In this document: piece by piece, positions 1 to 7,623 of the stretch
Layout: each line of letters begins with the position of its first letter
Position numbering within the stretch: the first letter of the stretch is position 1
Origin: Candidatus Bipolaricaulota bacterium
GTDB taxonomy: Bacteria > Bipolaricaulota > Bipolaricaulia > RBG-16-55-9 > DRXL01
Direction: 5' to 3'
Length of the DNA: 45,534 nucleotides
Assembly (NCBI GenBank): GCA_025061735.1
Contig: JANXAU010000048.1
Location: forward strand, 1-45,534
The notes under the pieces: model-generated
Told to the model about the DNA's origin: nothing
What the model saw: only the letters and a program-made list of their open reading frames with translations
Databases searched by the model: none
Translations under genes and position numbers: made by a program

Positions 1-285
1 TAAGAACAGATAGGGAGTGTAGGAACCAACGTCAGCGCTGATGCTGGGCAGCGCGGGACAGCTCACGCAGCACAGATCTCCATGAGAGCTGGGCGTGCTC
101 TCTTGCTCGCAGCAGTGATGATGCGGCTGAGCAGGTGCAGAGTGATTTGGGGCGTGCGTGGCATGTGCGGTGTGTGCTGAATCAGCCGCAGGGCGCGCCG
201 TCGCAACGCTATGGCTCGGAGCGAGCCATTGGCTGCCCAGCAGCATGATCAGCACCAGACTCAGCGCGACTTTTGCTCTCGTCAT
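1..285 (-). CDS. His/Cys-rich exported protein, 3' end cut by window
   Basis: Translating the minus strand from the ATG at 285 gives 95 residues with no stop before the window edge, so the C-terminus is missing. The N-terminus looks like a signal peptide: a short basic start (MTRAK), a hydrophobic core of about 12 residues, then an Ala/Pro/His-rich stretch. Further on is a metal-ligand-like section containing HHHCCEQE and then LCCVSC. I do not recognise the family; small exported proteins with this His/Cys pattern often bind metals, but that is inference. Upstream is a well-placed FNR-type box with a TAGAAT -10, which ties the gene to the respiratory island next door. The ribosome binding site is weak (GGTGG). 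Confidence 0.6.
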   Translation of the reverse strand, partial: MTRAKVALSLVLIMLLGSQWLAPSHSVATARPAADSAHTAHATHAPNHSAPAQPHHHCCEQESTPSSHGDLCCVSCPALPSISADVGSYTPYLFL

Positions 286-299
286 GGTTTCCACCGGCT

Positions 300-341
300 A
301 TTCTATCGGCGATTATAGGGAATGTCTATGATCTTCGTCAA
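300..341 (-). promoter_or_regulatory. FNR-type box plus -10 for the His/Cys-rich protein
   Basis: On the minus strand the site reads TTGAC-GAAG-ATCAT (328-341), close to the FNR consensus TTGAT-N4-ATCAA. A TAGAAT hexamer at 300-305 lies with its centre 32 bp downstream of the box centre. That is the spacing expected when an activator of this family is centred near -41.5. The predicted start of transcription is about 293, giving a leader of under 10 nt. Confidence 0.5.
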
Positions 342-369
342 GAAGAGATCTGAGATGGCTCCAGCATTG

Positions 370-449
370 GTCAACGGATAAATGAAATGAACGGATTAAC
401 GGATTGCACGTGCCATTGCTATCCGTTAATCCGTTCTGTATCCGTTGAC
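370..449. repeat. large imperfect inverted repeat built from AACGGAT units
   Basis: The left arm (370-404) and right arm (421-449) share GTCAACGGATA and AACGGATTAACGGAT in inverted orientation, around a 16-nt loop. The left arm carries a few extra bases. It starts four bases beyond the stop codon of the small gene at 453-737, so it could end that transcript or be a dispersed palindrome. No T-run follows it on either strand. Confidence 0.7.
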
Positions 450-452
450 CGA

Positions 453-737
453 TCACAGATCGGGATCGGCGTGAGAGACCAATCCCCACTCTTCGGACTT
501 GCGCGACCACGGCTTGGCGCGCCCTTCTTCCGACGGGCTGCACAGCGACGACGTGCCGCACGCCGGGGAAGCATACATATCGTGCTGGAGCACGCGCTTG
601 AGCGCGCGCTCAATTCTCTTGCGCAGCTCCGGCGAAGCGGCGCTGTTCTCGCGCGTCACCTCGGCCCACGCCGCGTCCGTCAGATGAGCCAAGAGCCTCT
701 CGATGCTGACCGTCTCCCACAGACGAAAGCCCGCCAT
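453..737 (-). CDS. small hypothetical protein downstream of the Mo enzyme
   Basis: A 94-residue reading frame with plausible protein composition. The first half looks helical and charged (WETVSIERLLAHL, then a basic segment ending ALKRVLQHDMY); the second half has a Cys pair (SPACGTSSLC) and an acidic/polar tail. The start ATG at 737 has a GGGAG upstream. I do not recognise the family. It is the last gene of the minus-strand run after the molybdopterin oxidoreductase and may be co-transcribed, although a hairpin lies between them. It is too short to be a TorD-type maturation chaperone. An alternative overlapping frame on the same strand is Arg-rich and looks like a shadow, so this frame is preferred. 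Confidence 0.5.
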   Translation of the reverse strand: MAGFRLWETVSIERLLAHLTDAAWAEVTRENSAASPELRKRIERALKRVLQHDMYASPACGTSSLCSPSEEGRAKPWSRKSEEWGLVSHADPDL

Positions 738-759
738 CTTTGGTCATCTCCCTTCTCTC

Positions 760-786
760 GTAGGGGCGAGGTCCTCTCGCCCCTAC
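760..786. repeat. intergenic palindrome GTAGGGGCGAG / CTCGCCCCTAC
   Basis: Perfect 11-bp arms (760-770 and 776-786) around a 5-nt loop, between the Mo enzyme and the next small gene. No T-run follows, so a terminator role is uncertain. The TAGGGGC core recurs in the hairpin at 13671-13704, suggesting a dispersed palindromic repeat family. Confidence 0.7.
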
Positions 787-812
787 AATTATATACGTTG
801 GGGCTGATTTTG

Positions 813-3800
813 CTACAGTTTGATGACCTTCACCCTTGTATCGTAGAAGACGGCGCTGCCGCCGACGGCATCTATCAAACAGGTGTTCTTCAAGAACGGG
901 TCGACGCGCATGGCCGCGTTGCCGTGAAAGCCTCGGCCACGACGCTCGTCTTTCTTGATCAGATTCCCATCAATCACCACGTCCATAGCGCCATAGGCCC
1001 AGTGCCCCCAGCCCAGCGCAAAGCTGATCACTCCAGGGCGTATCCCTTCGGTGATCTGCACCGCGCCGGCCATCGGCACTTTGACGCCGTTCCCAAGATC
1101 CCAGACGCCTTCGGGATTGGTCGCCGAGACGATCTTGACCCGGTCCCCCGACTTCAGTCCCAAGCGCTGGGCATCTTGGCTATTCATAAGCACCAGATTC
1201 TCGGGCATGAACTCCGTCAGCCAATAGTTCCCCGAGGTGCGCGACTTCGTCTGGAGGATCTCGCGATGGGTGATGAGCTGGAGATCGAAGCCGTTCTTCT
1301 CGTCTTCAATGAGCCGGCCGCGATAGTCCGTAGGAGTGGGCAGATAGACCGCGTATCCGGGCAGCGTCTCGGCCGTCCCGCTGTGCTTGATCTCGGCGGT
1401 CTTCTCCAGATACAGATTGATCTGTCTGCCATAGCGCACCCGCAGTTGCGTGTCGGTGGGCGCGTAAGCTTCGGCGTAGCTTTGGAACCGCCCGCCCCGG
1501 TTCAGCACGGTTACGACCTTGCGCCAGAGCTTCTCCCCGACGATCGCCTGCCAGCGCTCGGGATCGAAGACGCTCTTGGGCAGATGCTTTCTCGCTTCTA
1601 AGAAGAGCTTGATCTCCTCGTCGCTGGCGTCGGGCACGGCGTCGGAGCCGTCGGCCCGCTCGCCAAAGGCCACGTTGGCGACCATTCTCAGATAGAAGTG
1701 ATCGGGGTGGGTGAAGGGCTGGCCGGGGCCCAAGCCGTTGGGGCCGAAGTTGGGCAGGCCGAGCTTCTCGGCCAAGGCCAAGAGCAGGGCCTCCCACTGC
1801 AACGCCATCTCTTCGCCATAGACCTTGACGGTCCCCGTGAGCGGCGCCACGACGGGCTGGCGCACCCCTTGCACCTTGAAGGTGACCGACGGGTGCGTCC
1901 CGCTGAACTCCCAGCGTTCTAAGTACGTCACGTCGGGGAAGATATAGTCGGCGTACATCGAAGTCTCGCCGACGACGATGTCGCTGGCGATCAGCAGCGG
2001 GATCTTATTGACATCTTGCAAGATGGGGATCCACGTATGCCCAGCGGGCAGCGCATAGACGGGCGAGGCCATATACATAAAAGCGATCTTGATGGGATAG
2101 GGATAGGCATCGCCGGCCGACGGAATGATCTCTTGGTAGATATCCGACGCCAAGGGATACCAATTGCGCCTGGCGGGGTACTTGCCCTCAAAGAGCGTAG
2201 TCTCTTCGAACTTGACCTCGTGGCGGATGAGGCTGACCCCAAAGGGCGAGAGCGCGCCGGGGTTGAGCTTGCCGAAGTTGAACGGGCCATCGGCGCGGCT
2301 GCCGAGAATGTCGTAGGTGCTAGGCCAAGACTGCCCGCCGCGCCAGTCGTAGTTGCCAATGAGCAGCGCCAAGCTGAACCACGCGAGCACGTTATAGTAG
2401 CCGTTGGTGTGCTGGCTGACGCCGCGATGCAGGTCCACCGCAGCGCGCTTGCCATGAGAGGTGAACTCGCGCGCCAGCTCTTCTAAGTCTCTCGGCGATA
2501 GCCCGCTGATCCTTGCCCATTCGGCGAGGGTCTTGGAAGACGCCGACTCCCAGAGGATCTGCAGAGCACTTTTGACGCGAATGCCCCGGATCGTCGTGTC
2601 TATGAAGAGATCACCCTCGGCGGCGTTCTTGTCGTCGTTGGGGTCGAACGCCACGGGCTGGCCGTCTTTGAGCGTCACAAAGAGTTCTTTCTCAGAGAGG
2701 CCGATCTCGCTGGCGCGCAAGAATCTCGTGGGCTTGTTGTTCTCGATCTTGACGAGCCAGCACGCGTTCGTCCACGTCGGTTCTTTGTCGGCCAAAGCTG
2801 CAGCTCGGTTGGCGTTGCTCAAATACTTCACATCGAAGCGACGATTCTCGATGACCCAGCGGATGAGCCCGAGCGCGATAGCCCCCTCGGTGCCTGGCCT
2901 GTTGGGCAGCCACTTCCACGCTTTAGAAGCTGTCTTGCTGTAGCGTGGGTCAATCACGGCGATCTTGAGGCGCCCCTTTTGCAGCCCTTCCGTGATCCGC
3001 GGCGTGCGATTCGTCGGCGTATAGTTGCCCTCAAAGGGCGATGCCCCGACGAAGATGACGAACTCCGCGCTGGCCGTGTCGGCCATCCAGTACATCTTGG
3101 AGCCGCCCGACCAGCCCTTGCCGTCCCATTGGTCGGTCATGGATTTGCCCGCAAAATAGAGGCTCCCTTGGCAGACCGTCGTGTGGCCATGACGATTGAC
3201 CGTGCCTAGGCCACCTCCAAAGAAGCGATGGGCAAAATCGCCGCGCCCGGCCTTCTGACGCCCCCAGAAATAGAGAATCTGATTGTTCTTCGGCCCCAGA
3301 TCGGGATGATCGGGGTCGATCATCTTATCTAAGTGCTCTTTGAACTTCTCTTTAAACTGCGCGACCAGCGCCCTCTTCTTGGCGACGTCCTTCTCGGCGA
3401 GGATCGTCCGGACCAAGTCGCCCATCTCTCTCATCAGTTTGGGGTCGCGCACGGCGTAGACGTCTTTGAGGCCCTCGACGACGCGGTTCTCTTCTCCGGG
3501 GACATGGGCGAAGAGCTTGCCGCCGTTGACGATCTCGTCCACGGCTTGCTCAAACGGGATCGTGATCCATTTGTTTTCGCCGCGCTTGCCCGCCCGCTTG
3601 AGCACTTTCGTAATGCGATAGGGATCGTAGAGGGTCTGCACGCCGGATTGCCCTCTGGGGCAGAGCGGGGCATCGAGCGTGGCGACGCTGGCCAGCGGCG
3701 TCTTATAGTCGAGATGGGGCACGAGATTCCAAGGCGAGTATGGGTTGCCGTCGATCTTGACGGCCATACCGTCTAAAAGCTTTACACGGATCCCGCACTG

Positions 3801-4004
3801 GCCGTTGCATTGCTGACAGACGCTATAGAGAATATTCTGGGGTTGCGAGAGCTGATATTGCTCGGCGTGGGTGAGCGCGCCCCTCTGAGCCCGGGAGGCT
3901 ACTTCGCGCGCCCAATCGAGCCGGCTCATCAGCAGCGCCGAGCCGCCCAACAGGGCCGTCGTCTTCAAGAAGCTGCGTCGGGTGATGCGTTCTGTCTCGG
4001 TCAT
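813..4004 (-). CDS. TAT-exported molybdopterin oxidoreductase catalytic subunit
   Basis: A 1063-residue member of the complex iron-sulfur molybdoenzyme family, nearest in layout to TtrA/SrdA/ArrA-type reductases. The chosen start (ATG at 4004) follows an AGGAGG and opens with the twin-arginine signal TRRSFLKTT; a longer frame upstream is Arg-rich and non-protein-like. C63, C66, C70 and C115 match the N-terminal 4Fe-4S motif (CQQCNGQC, then CPRG). NRHGHTTVCQG around residue 278 offers a Cys as the likely Mo ligand. The C-terminal part has the usual pterin-binding beta-barrel features. The substrate cannot be read from sequence; tetrathionate, polysulfide, arsenate or selenate are all possible. 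The iron-sulfur subunit lies directly upstream, 14 bp away, so the two are probably translated from one message. Confidence 0.85.
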   Translation of the reverse strand: MTETERITRRSFLKTTALLGGSALLMSRLDWAREVASRAQRGALTHAEQYQLSQPQNILYSVCQQCNGQCGIRVKLLDGMAVKIDGNPYSPWNLVPHLDYKTPLASVATLDAPLCPRGQSGVQTLYDPYRITKVLKRAGKRGENKWITIPFEQAVDEIVNGGKLFAHVPGEENRVVEGLKDVYAVRDPKLMREMGDLVRTILAEKDVAKKRALVAQFKEKFKEHLDKMIDPDHPDLGPKNNQILYFWGRQKAGRGDFAHRFFGGGLGTVNRHGHTTVCQGSLYFAGKSMTDQWDGKGWSGGSKMYWMADTASAEFVIFVGASPFEGNYTPTNRTPRITEGLQKGRLKIAVIDPRYSKTASKAWKWLPNRPGTEGAIALGLIRWVIENRRFDVKYLSNANRAAALADKEPTWTNACWLVKIENNKPTRFLRASEIGLSEKELFVTLKDGQPVAFDPNDDKNAAEGDLFIDTTIRGIRVKSALQILWESASSKTLAEWARISGLSPRDLEELAREFTSHGKRAAVDLHRGVSQHTNGYYNVLAWFSLALLIGNYDWRGGQSWPSTYDILGSRADGPFNFGKLNPGALSPFGVSLIRHEVKFEETTLFEGKYPARRNWYPLASDIYQEIIPSAGDAYPYPIKIAFMYMASPVYALPAGHTWIPILQDVNKIPLLIASDIVVGETSMYADYIFPDVTYLERWEFSGTHPSVTFKVQGVRQPVVAPLTGTVKVYGEEMALQWEALLLALAEKLGLPNFGPNGLGPGQPFTHPDHFYLRMVANVAFGERADGSDAVPDASDEEIKLFLEARKHLPKSVFDPERWQAIVGEKLWRKVVTVLNRGGRFQSYAEAYAPTDTQLRVRYGRQINLYLEKTAEIKHSGTAETLPGYAVYLPTPTDYRGRLIEDEKNGFDLQLITHREILQTKSRTSGNYWLTEFMPENLVLMNSQDAQRLGLKSGDRVKIVSATNPEGVWDLGNGVKVPMAGAVQITEGIRPGVISFALGWGHWAYGAMDVVIDGNLIKKDERRGRGFHGNAAMRVDPFLKNTCLIDAVGGSAVFYDTRVKVIKL

Positions 4005-4018
4005 ATCTTCTCTCCCTC

Positions 4019-4792
4019 CTACGGATGATGCGATTTGCAGAGCACGGGCGTGTCCGTCAGATAATAGACCCTCGGCTTGGTGCCCCTGCTCTCGTTGACG
4101 CGCATCACTTTGTCCCGTTGCTCTTTGAGCATCTGCGAGACCAGACTGTTCGGGTCGTTGAGATCGCCAAAGTACATCGCTCCGCCGATGCAGGTGGTCA
4201 CGCACGCGGGCAGCATCTTCGCTTCGAGACGGTGCAGACAGAAATGGCACTTGCGCACGGTGTTGACCGGAGGCTGGTCCTGAGTGCGCGACCAGTTTCG
4301 GCCATATTCGAGCGCCGGGCGCTGCTCATAGGCTTGCCGGGCGGGGGTGCCGTCGGTGTGAAAGCGCCCGTCGTCGAAGAAGACCGCGAGCCGATAGGGG
4401 CAAGCCCGGCGCACCGCCTCGAAGACCTCCCGACCGCGGGCGCGCTCGTAGTTAATCACGACGATGCCGTCGGGGCGCCTCTCCATGCTTCCGGGGGCGA
4501 CTTCGTTGGCCGCCGGCACGCATGGGGGATTCTCGCACTGCTGGCAGTTCATGGGCTTGAGAATTCTCTGCACGCCGGGGTAGCGACCGATTTCGATGTC
4601 CAAGACCGTGCGATAGGTCACGCCGGGTGGTGAGACGTTCTCGGCCACGCAAGCGACCGAACAAGCGAAGCACCCGATGCACTTGCGCGTGTCAATGACC
4701 ATCGCCCAGCTACGGCGCTCTAGCGGCTTCTGCATGGCGCGTTGCAGGTCCTCTTGCATCCGCACCAACGGGTTTACGGCCGTCTGGGTCAT
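4019..4792 (-). CDS. ferredoxin-like electron-transfer subunit of the Mo enzyme
   Basis: A 257-residue DmsB/TtrB-type subunit that should carry electrons between the Mo subunit and cytochromes on the outer face of the membrane. Motif I is complete (C38, C41, C44, C48), as is motif IV (C181, C184, C196, C200). Motif II has C83, C86 and C91, but position 95, where the fourth Cys belongs, is Ala. Motif III keeps only its last Cys (C131); the other three positions are R121, F124 and V127. Family folding rules pair motif II Cys 1-3 with motif III Cys 4, and the reverse, so the losses remove all four ligands of one cluster and leave three. There is no TAT signal; export with the catalytic subunit is inferred. 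An FNR-type box lies about 130 bp upstream. Confidence 0.88.
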   Translation of the reverse strand: MTQTAVNPLVRMQEDLQRAMQKPLERRSWAMVIDTRKCIGCFACSVACVAENVSPPGVTYRTVLDIEIGRYPGVQRILKPMNCQQCENPPCVPAANEVAPGSMERRPDGIVVINYERARGREVFEAVRRACPYRLAVFFDDGRFHTDGTPARQAYEQRPALEYGRNWSRTQDQPPVNTVRKCHFCLHRLEAKMLPACVTTCIGGAMYFGDLNDPNSLVSQMLKEQRDKVMRVNESRGTKPRVYYLTDTPVLCKSHHP

Positions 4793-4917
4793 AGCGTCCT
4801 CCTCTCTGGATGAGACCGGCTCTCTGTGCGAGCTAAACCGTATCTTTATCCTGTCTTCATCTATGTATTATGCTGTTATCGCTCTGGAGAGGGCCATGAT
4901 GTAGGCCAGAGAATAGG

Positions 4918-4931
4918 CTGATTTTGGTCAA
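4918..4931 (-). promoter_or_regulatory. FNR-type box upstream of the Mo enzyme operon
   Basis: Reads TTGAC-CAAA-ATCAG on the minus strand, nearly the same as the site at 6209-6222. It lies just past the end of the hexaheme gene at 4941 and 126 bp before the iron-sulfur subunit start. No strong -10 sits at the ideal distance (a CATCAT is about 26 bp away centre to centre), so this is the least certain promoter of the set. Confidence 0.4.
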
Positions 4932-4940
4932 GAACGAAGG

Positions 4941-5498
4941 TCACTCGCCCCATTTGTGGCACATGAAGCAGAAGCGCGCTTCGATGGCTTCGGGGATTTG
5001 GGGGTGCTGCGCCGTCAGCCCCATGTTGTGACAGGGCATGCAGAAGTCCCCGGAGCGCTCTTCGCCCGAATAGACAGCGTCGGTAGAGTCTTTGGGCATA
5101 GGAGTAGCATGACATGGGAGACAGAACGAGCTTTTCGGCTGTTCAGCGACGACGGGGTGGTTGGCGGCTCGCGCTTTGTGAGGGGCGTGACATGTGAAGC
5201 AATACGACGTGGGCCAGTCTGGGGGAACGGGATGGCGCGGGCGCGGGCTGGTGCGCGCGCTTTCTATATCGGGGATGGACTCATAATGCGCGTTAATATG
5301 GCACGCTTCGCAGAAGCCCGACGCTTCTGCGCTGGGCAGCTCGGCGCTCTGGTGGCAGCTAAAACAGAGCGTGCTGTCGGCAGCGGGATTAATCTTGGGG
5401 TGCTTAGGCGGGAGCAACGACTGGGCCAGAGCAACGACGACCACAACAGAGAGAATCGCTAAGCTTGTGACGACTGTGACCGTCTTTCGCGTGAGCAT
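4941..5498 (-). CDS. hexaheme cytochrome c, membrane-anchored (copy 2)
   Basis: A 185-residue protein with an N-terminal hydrophobic segment (about residues 9-25) that could be a signal peptide or an uncleaved anchor, followed by six CXXCH sites: CFSCH, CEACH, CFTCH, CLPCH, CMPCH and CFMCH. Spare His residues (for example NAHYES, RPRHPVP, ANHPVV) could give bis-His ligation. Length and heme spacing match the neighbour at 5578-6135, so the two are tandem paralogs. The product should act on the outer face of the membrane as an electron carrier between the quinone-linked cytochromes and the Mo enzyme; this is inferred from context. The start ATG has GAGG upstream. Confidence 0.85.
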   Translation of the reverse strand: MLTRKTVTVVTSLAILSVVVVVALAQSLLPPKHPKINPAADSTLCFSCHQSAELPSAEASGFCEACHINAHYESIPDIESARTSPRPRHPVPPDWPTSYCFTCHAPHKARAANHPVVAEQPKSSFCLPCHATPMPKDSTDAVYSGEERSGDFCMPCHNMGLTAQHPQIPEAIEARFCFMCHKWGE

Positions 5499-5515
5499 TG
5501 GTTCCTCGCTTTTGG

Positions 5516-5562
5516 CCCTCCCCCCTCTCCCTTGCTCCTCTTCAAGGGAGAGGGAAGGAGGG
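5516..5562. repeat. palindromic repeat between the hexaheme genes
   Basis: Arms of about 19 bp (CTCTCCCTTG against CAAGGGAGAG at the core) with an 8-nt loop and one gap. The same CCCTCTCCC/GGGAGAGGG theme recurs at 10601-10650 and 30826-30890. It sits in the leader of the downstream hexaheme gene, so it could shape relative expression of the two copies. Confidence 0.7.
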
Positions 5563-5577
5563 TCGCCTCTTGGGCAC

Positions 5578-6135
5578 TTATTGCCCCACCTTGTGACAGT
5601 TATAGCAGAACTCGGCTTTGGCTCCGTCCGGCGCTTTGATGTGCGTCGGGCTCATGCCGATGCTGTGACACGCTTCGCAGGTCTGGCCGGATTTCTCGGT
5701 GCCCTTGTAGCCGCTGTCGGGCTGCGCGGGCGTCTGATGGCACGGCAGGCAGAGGCTGCTGTTCGGCTGCGCCTGGTTGACCGGGTGCTTGGCTACTTTG
5801 CCCTTGTGAGGCGTCGTGTGGCACGTGGCGCAGTCTTTGGTCGGCCAGTCCGCCGGGATAGGGTGCTTGGCCTTCGGCCCCAGTCGCGAGATCACTTGCC
5901 CCTTCAAGTGCTCAAAGTGCGTGTTGATGTGACACGTCCCGCAGAAAGACATCACCGTAGGCGGCACCTCGGGCGTCACTTGATGGCACTGGAAGCAGAT
6001 CGTAGCGCTGGAGGTCGGCGCGACCTTGACATGCCCTTTGGGCACCGGAGGCTGAGTCGCCACCGCGGCGATCCCCACGGTGACGATCACGCCCAACAAG
6101 ACAACCGCCGTCAATCGAACGATTCTTCTGTTCAT
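5578..6135 (-). CDS. hexaheme cytochrome c, membrane-anchored (copy 1)
   Basis: A 185-residue multiheme cytochrome with a hydrophobic N-terminus (about residues 7-26) and six CXXCH sites: CFQCH, CGTCH, CATCH, CLPCH, CEACH and CYNCH. It has the same length and heme order as the protein at 4941-5498 (shared features include CHIN.H after the second site and the SS.CLPCH block), so one arose by duplication. The ribosome binding site is strong (GAGGAGGTGA). An FNR-type box sits upstream at 6209-6222, which suggests induction without oxygen. The likely role is electron transfer on the outer face of the membrane to or from the Mo enzyme. Confidence 0.87.
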   Translation of the reverse strand: MNRRIVRLTAVVLLGVIVTVGIAAVATQPPVPKGHVKVAPTSSATICFQCHQVTPEVPPTVMSFCGTCHINTHFEHLKGQVISRLGPKAKHPIPADWPTKDCATCHTTPHKGKVAKHPVNQAQPNSSLCLPCHQTPAQPDSGYKGTEKSGQTCEACHSIGMSPTHIKAPDGAKAEFCYNCHKVGQ

Positions 6136-6208
6136 ACGTCACCTCCTCTTTGGTTTTCATTTAAACGCGACTGATCAATCAAAACAATGATGTGGGGCGC
6201 TTATAAAC

Positions 6209-6222
6209 CTGATTTTTGTCAA
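6209..6222 (-). promoter_or_regulatory. FNR-type box upstream of the hexaheme genes
   Basis: Reads TTGAC-AAAA-ATCAG on the minus strand. A CATTGT hexamer at 6184-6189 is centred 29 bp downstream, and the start codon at 6135 is about 75 bp downstream. The site resembles the other boxes of the island and has the same orientation relative to its gene. Confidence 0.5.
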
Positions 6223-6262
6223 GGTCTGCCGACGGGTGGATCAAGAAGACGAGGCGTATATG

Positions 6263-6625
6263 CTAAGCGGCATGTGGCGCGGGCGTCGAATGCACGTCAA
6301 TCCAATAGCGCTGGCCGTCGATTTGGATCAACTCGTGCCCTGGTCTGTCAAACTTGATCTTCAGTTGCACTCTCTCTTCGCTCTCCGGCGGCAGGGTCAC
6401 CTCTTGCTTGGTGACAATCTCTGCGGACGGCCCCCGGCTGAGCACTATATATTGATGGCAGCGAAAGAGATGTCGCGGATTGGCCAGCGTCACGCGCAGC
6501 GGCACCTCTTCGCCGACCGTCGCTTCGCGCGGCAGCTCTACGTGGGTGATCTTGATCTTGCGCAAACAATCCGACAAGAGACAGACCACTAGTCCAGCGA
6601 TGAGGATGACCCACAAGATAGACAT
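6263..6625 (-). CDS. membrane-anchored beta-domain protein, unknown function
   Basis: A 120-residue protein: one N-terminal membrane segment (about residues 3-20, ending LLSDC) and a compact, beta-rich exported domain containing EEVPLRVTLANPRH and ERVQLKIKF. The strand pattern is like an immunoglobulin or CARDB-type fold. The Cys after the hydrophobic stretch is not a clean lipobox. I do not recognise the family. It lies between the hexaheme genes and the FNR-like regulator, so a structural or accessory role in the respiratory chain is possible. The start ATG has GGGGTGA upstream. A second small anchored beta-domain protein at 31747-32346 has a similar layout but no clear sequence match. Confidence 0.6.
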   Translation of the reverse strand: MSILWVILIAGLVVCLLSDCLRKIKITHVELPREATVGEEVPLRVTLANPRHLFRCHQYIVLSRGPSAEIVTKQEVTLPPESEERVQLKIKFDRPGHELIQIDGQRYWIDVHSTPAPHAA

Positions 6626-6824
6626 CGTCTTTCACCCCTTTCTGGAGCCGTAACTCCAATCAAAAGATAACTTGCCCCCCCTTACCGGTGCAATGATCCG
6701 ATATATGAGAAATCACGGGCTTTTAGAAAGAAATTCTTACATATTGGTAACCTCTTTTTTGCCGTATATCGGGTTATTTTTGCTCATCAGACATAAAAAT
6801 TTTTTTCCAATGCAAGGGTTTTTC

Positions 6825-6867
6825 TTAACAGAGATCATGGCGGCAGTGCTCTCGATTAAGCTACAAT
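6825..6867 (+). promoter_or_regulatory. FNR-type box and -10 of the fnr-like gene
   Basis: TTAAC-AGAG-ATCAT (6825-6838) followed by TACAAT (6862-6867), with centres 33 bp apart, matching an activator site near -41.5. Predicted transcription start is about 6874, 18 nt before the ATG. This suggests autoregulation. The whole spacer 6626-6891 is A+T-rich and also holds a widely spaced inverted repeat, CCGATATA (6698) against TATATCGG (6772). Confidence 0.45.
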
Positions 6868-6891
6868 ATAAGCAGAAAGGGGTGGGAAGCT

Positions 6892-7623
6892 ATGACCTGG
6901 GCTTGCCGGGAATGCAGACAAGAGAACTGTGCCCCCCTCTTTCGGAATTTGAGTCAGGAGGACTTTGCTGCCCTGCGCGCTCAGATGCTCACCGTGCATT
7001 ACAGCAAAGGCGATCTCATCTTTCAAGAAGGGTCGTTGGCTTCGGGCATCTATATTGTCTGTCAAGGGTTGGTGAAGTACGGCAAGTACTCCGAGGACCG
7101 CACCAAGCGTCGCATCTTCAAGATCGTGAGTCCCCCCCAGACGCTCGGCGAAGAGGCGCTCTTGGAAGAGCGCCCGTGTGTTGGGTTCGCTGCGGCGCTC
7201 ACGGACTGCACGGTAGCGTTCGTTGAGCGCCGCGCGCTCTTGCAATTCATCACCGCGCGTCCCGCTGTCTTATTGAGTCTCTGTAAGAAGTTCTCCCAAG
7301 AGCTGATGGTCTTTCAGTGCAAGCTCGTCGAGGCTTCGTATGAGCCGTTGGAGAGAAGCATTGCCCGGCTCTTGCTGTATCTGGTCTCGCGCTACGGGCA
7401 CACGGAACGGTCGGGAGCGCGCGTGCTGGAGCTGGAGCTGTCGCGCTCGGATTTAGCAGAGATGGCCGGCGTCTCGATGGAGACGGCCATTCGCGTCCTC
7501 ACCCGCCTGAAGGAGCACGGGATCCTTGACTTTGACCATCGGATTATCCGGGTGCTAGATACCGAGGCGTTAGAAGAGCGGGCCAGCCCGCTCCCCCCGT
7601 GCGTCACCGCAGACGCTACTTAG
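6892..7623 (+). CDS. FNR-like CRP-family transcriptional regulator
   Basis: A 243-residue CRP/FNR-family protein with an N-terminal cyclic-nucleotide-fold beta-roll (about 15-120), a long dimer helix and a C-terminal winged helix-turn-helix (about 180-225). C5, C8 and C13 in the first residues resemble the C-x2-C-x5-C cluster of E. coli FNR; C96 or C106 could provide the fourth ligand, with C106 close to where FNR Cys122 aligns. The recognition helix has METAIR where FNR has VETISR, keeping the Glu and Arg that read the TTGA half-site. It is the only plus-strand gene in the island. Its 3' end overlaps the convergent cytochrome b gene by 8 bp. Target-like boxes lie upstream of itself and four other transcription units. 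Confidence 0.85.
   Translation: MTWACRECRQENCAPLFRNLSQEDFAALRAQMLTVHYSKGDLIFQEGSLASGIYIVCQGLVKYGKYSEDRTKRRIFKIVSPPQTLGEEALLEERPCVGFAAALTDCTVAFVERRALLQFITARPAVLLSLCKKFSQELMVFQCKLVEASYEPLERSIARLLLYLVSRYGHTERSGARVLELELSRSDLAEMAGVSMETAIRVLTRLKEHGILDFDHRIIRVLDTEALEERASPLPPCVTADAT

Noticed and set aside
387-1601. Long plus-strand reading frame of about 400 codons opposite the Mo enzyme gene
   Set aside because: It is the mirror of the molybdopterin oxidoreductase; its composition is Arg/His/Leu-rich and shows no domain.
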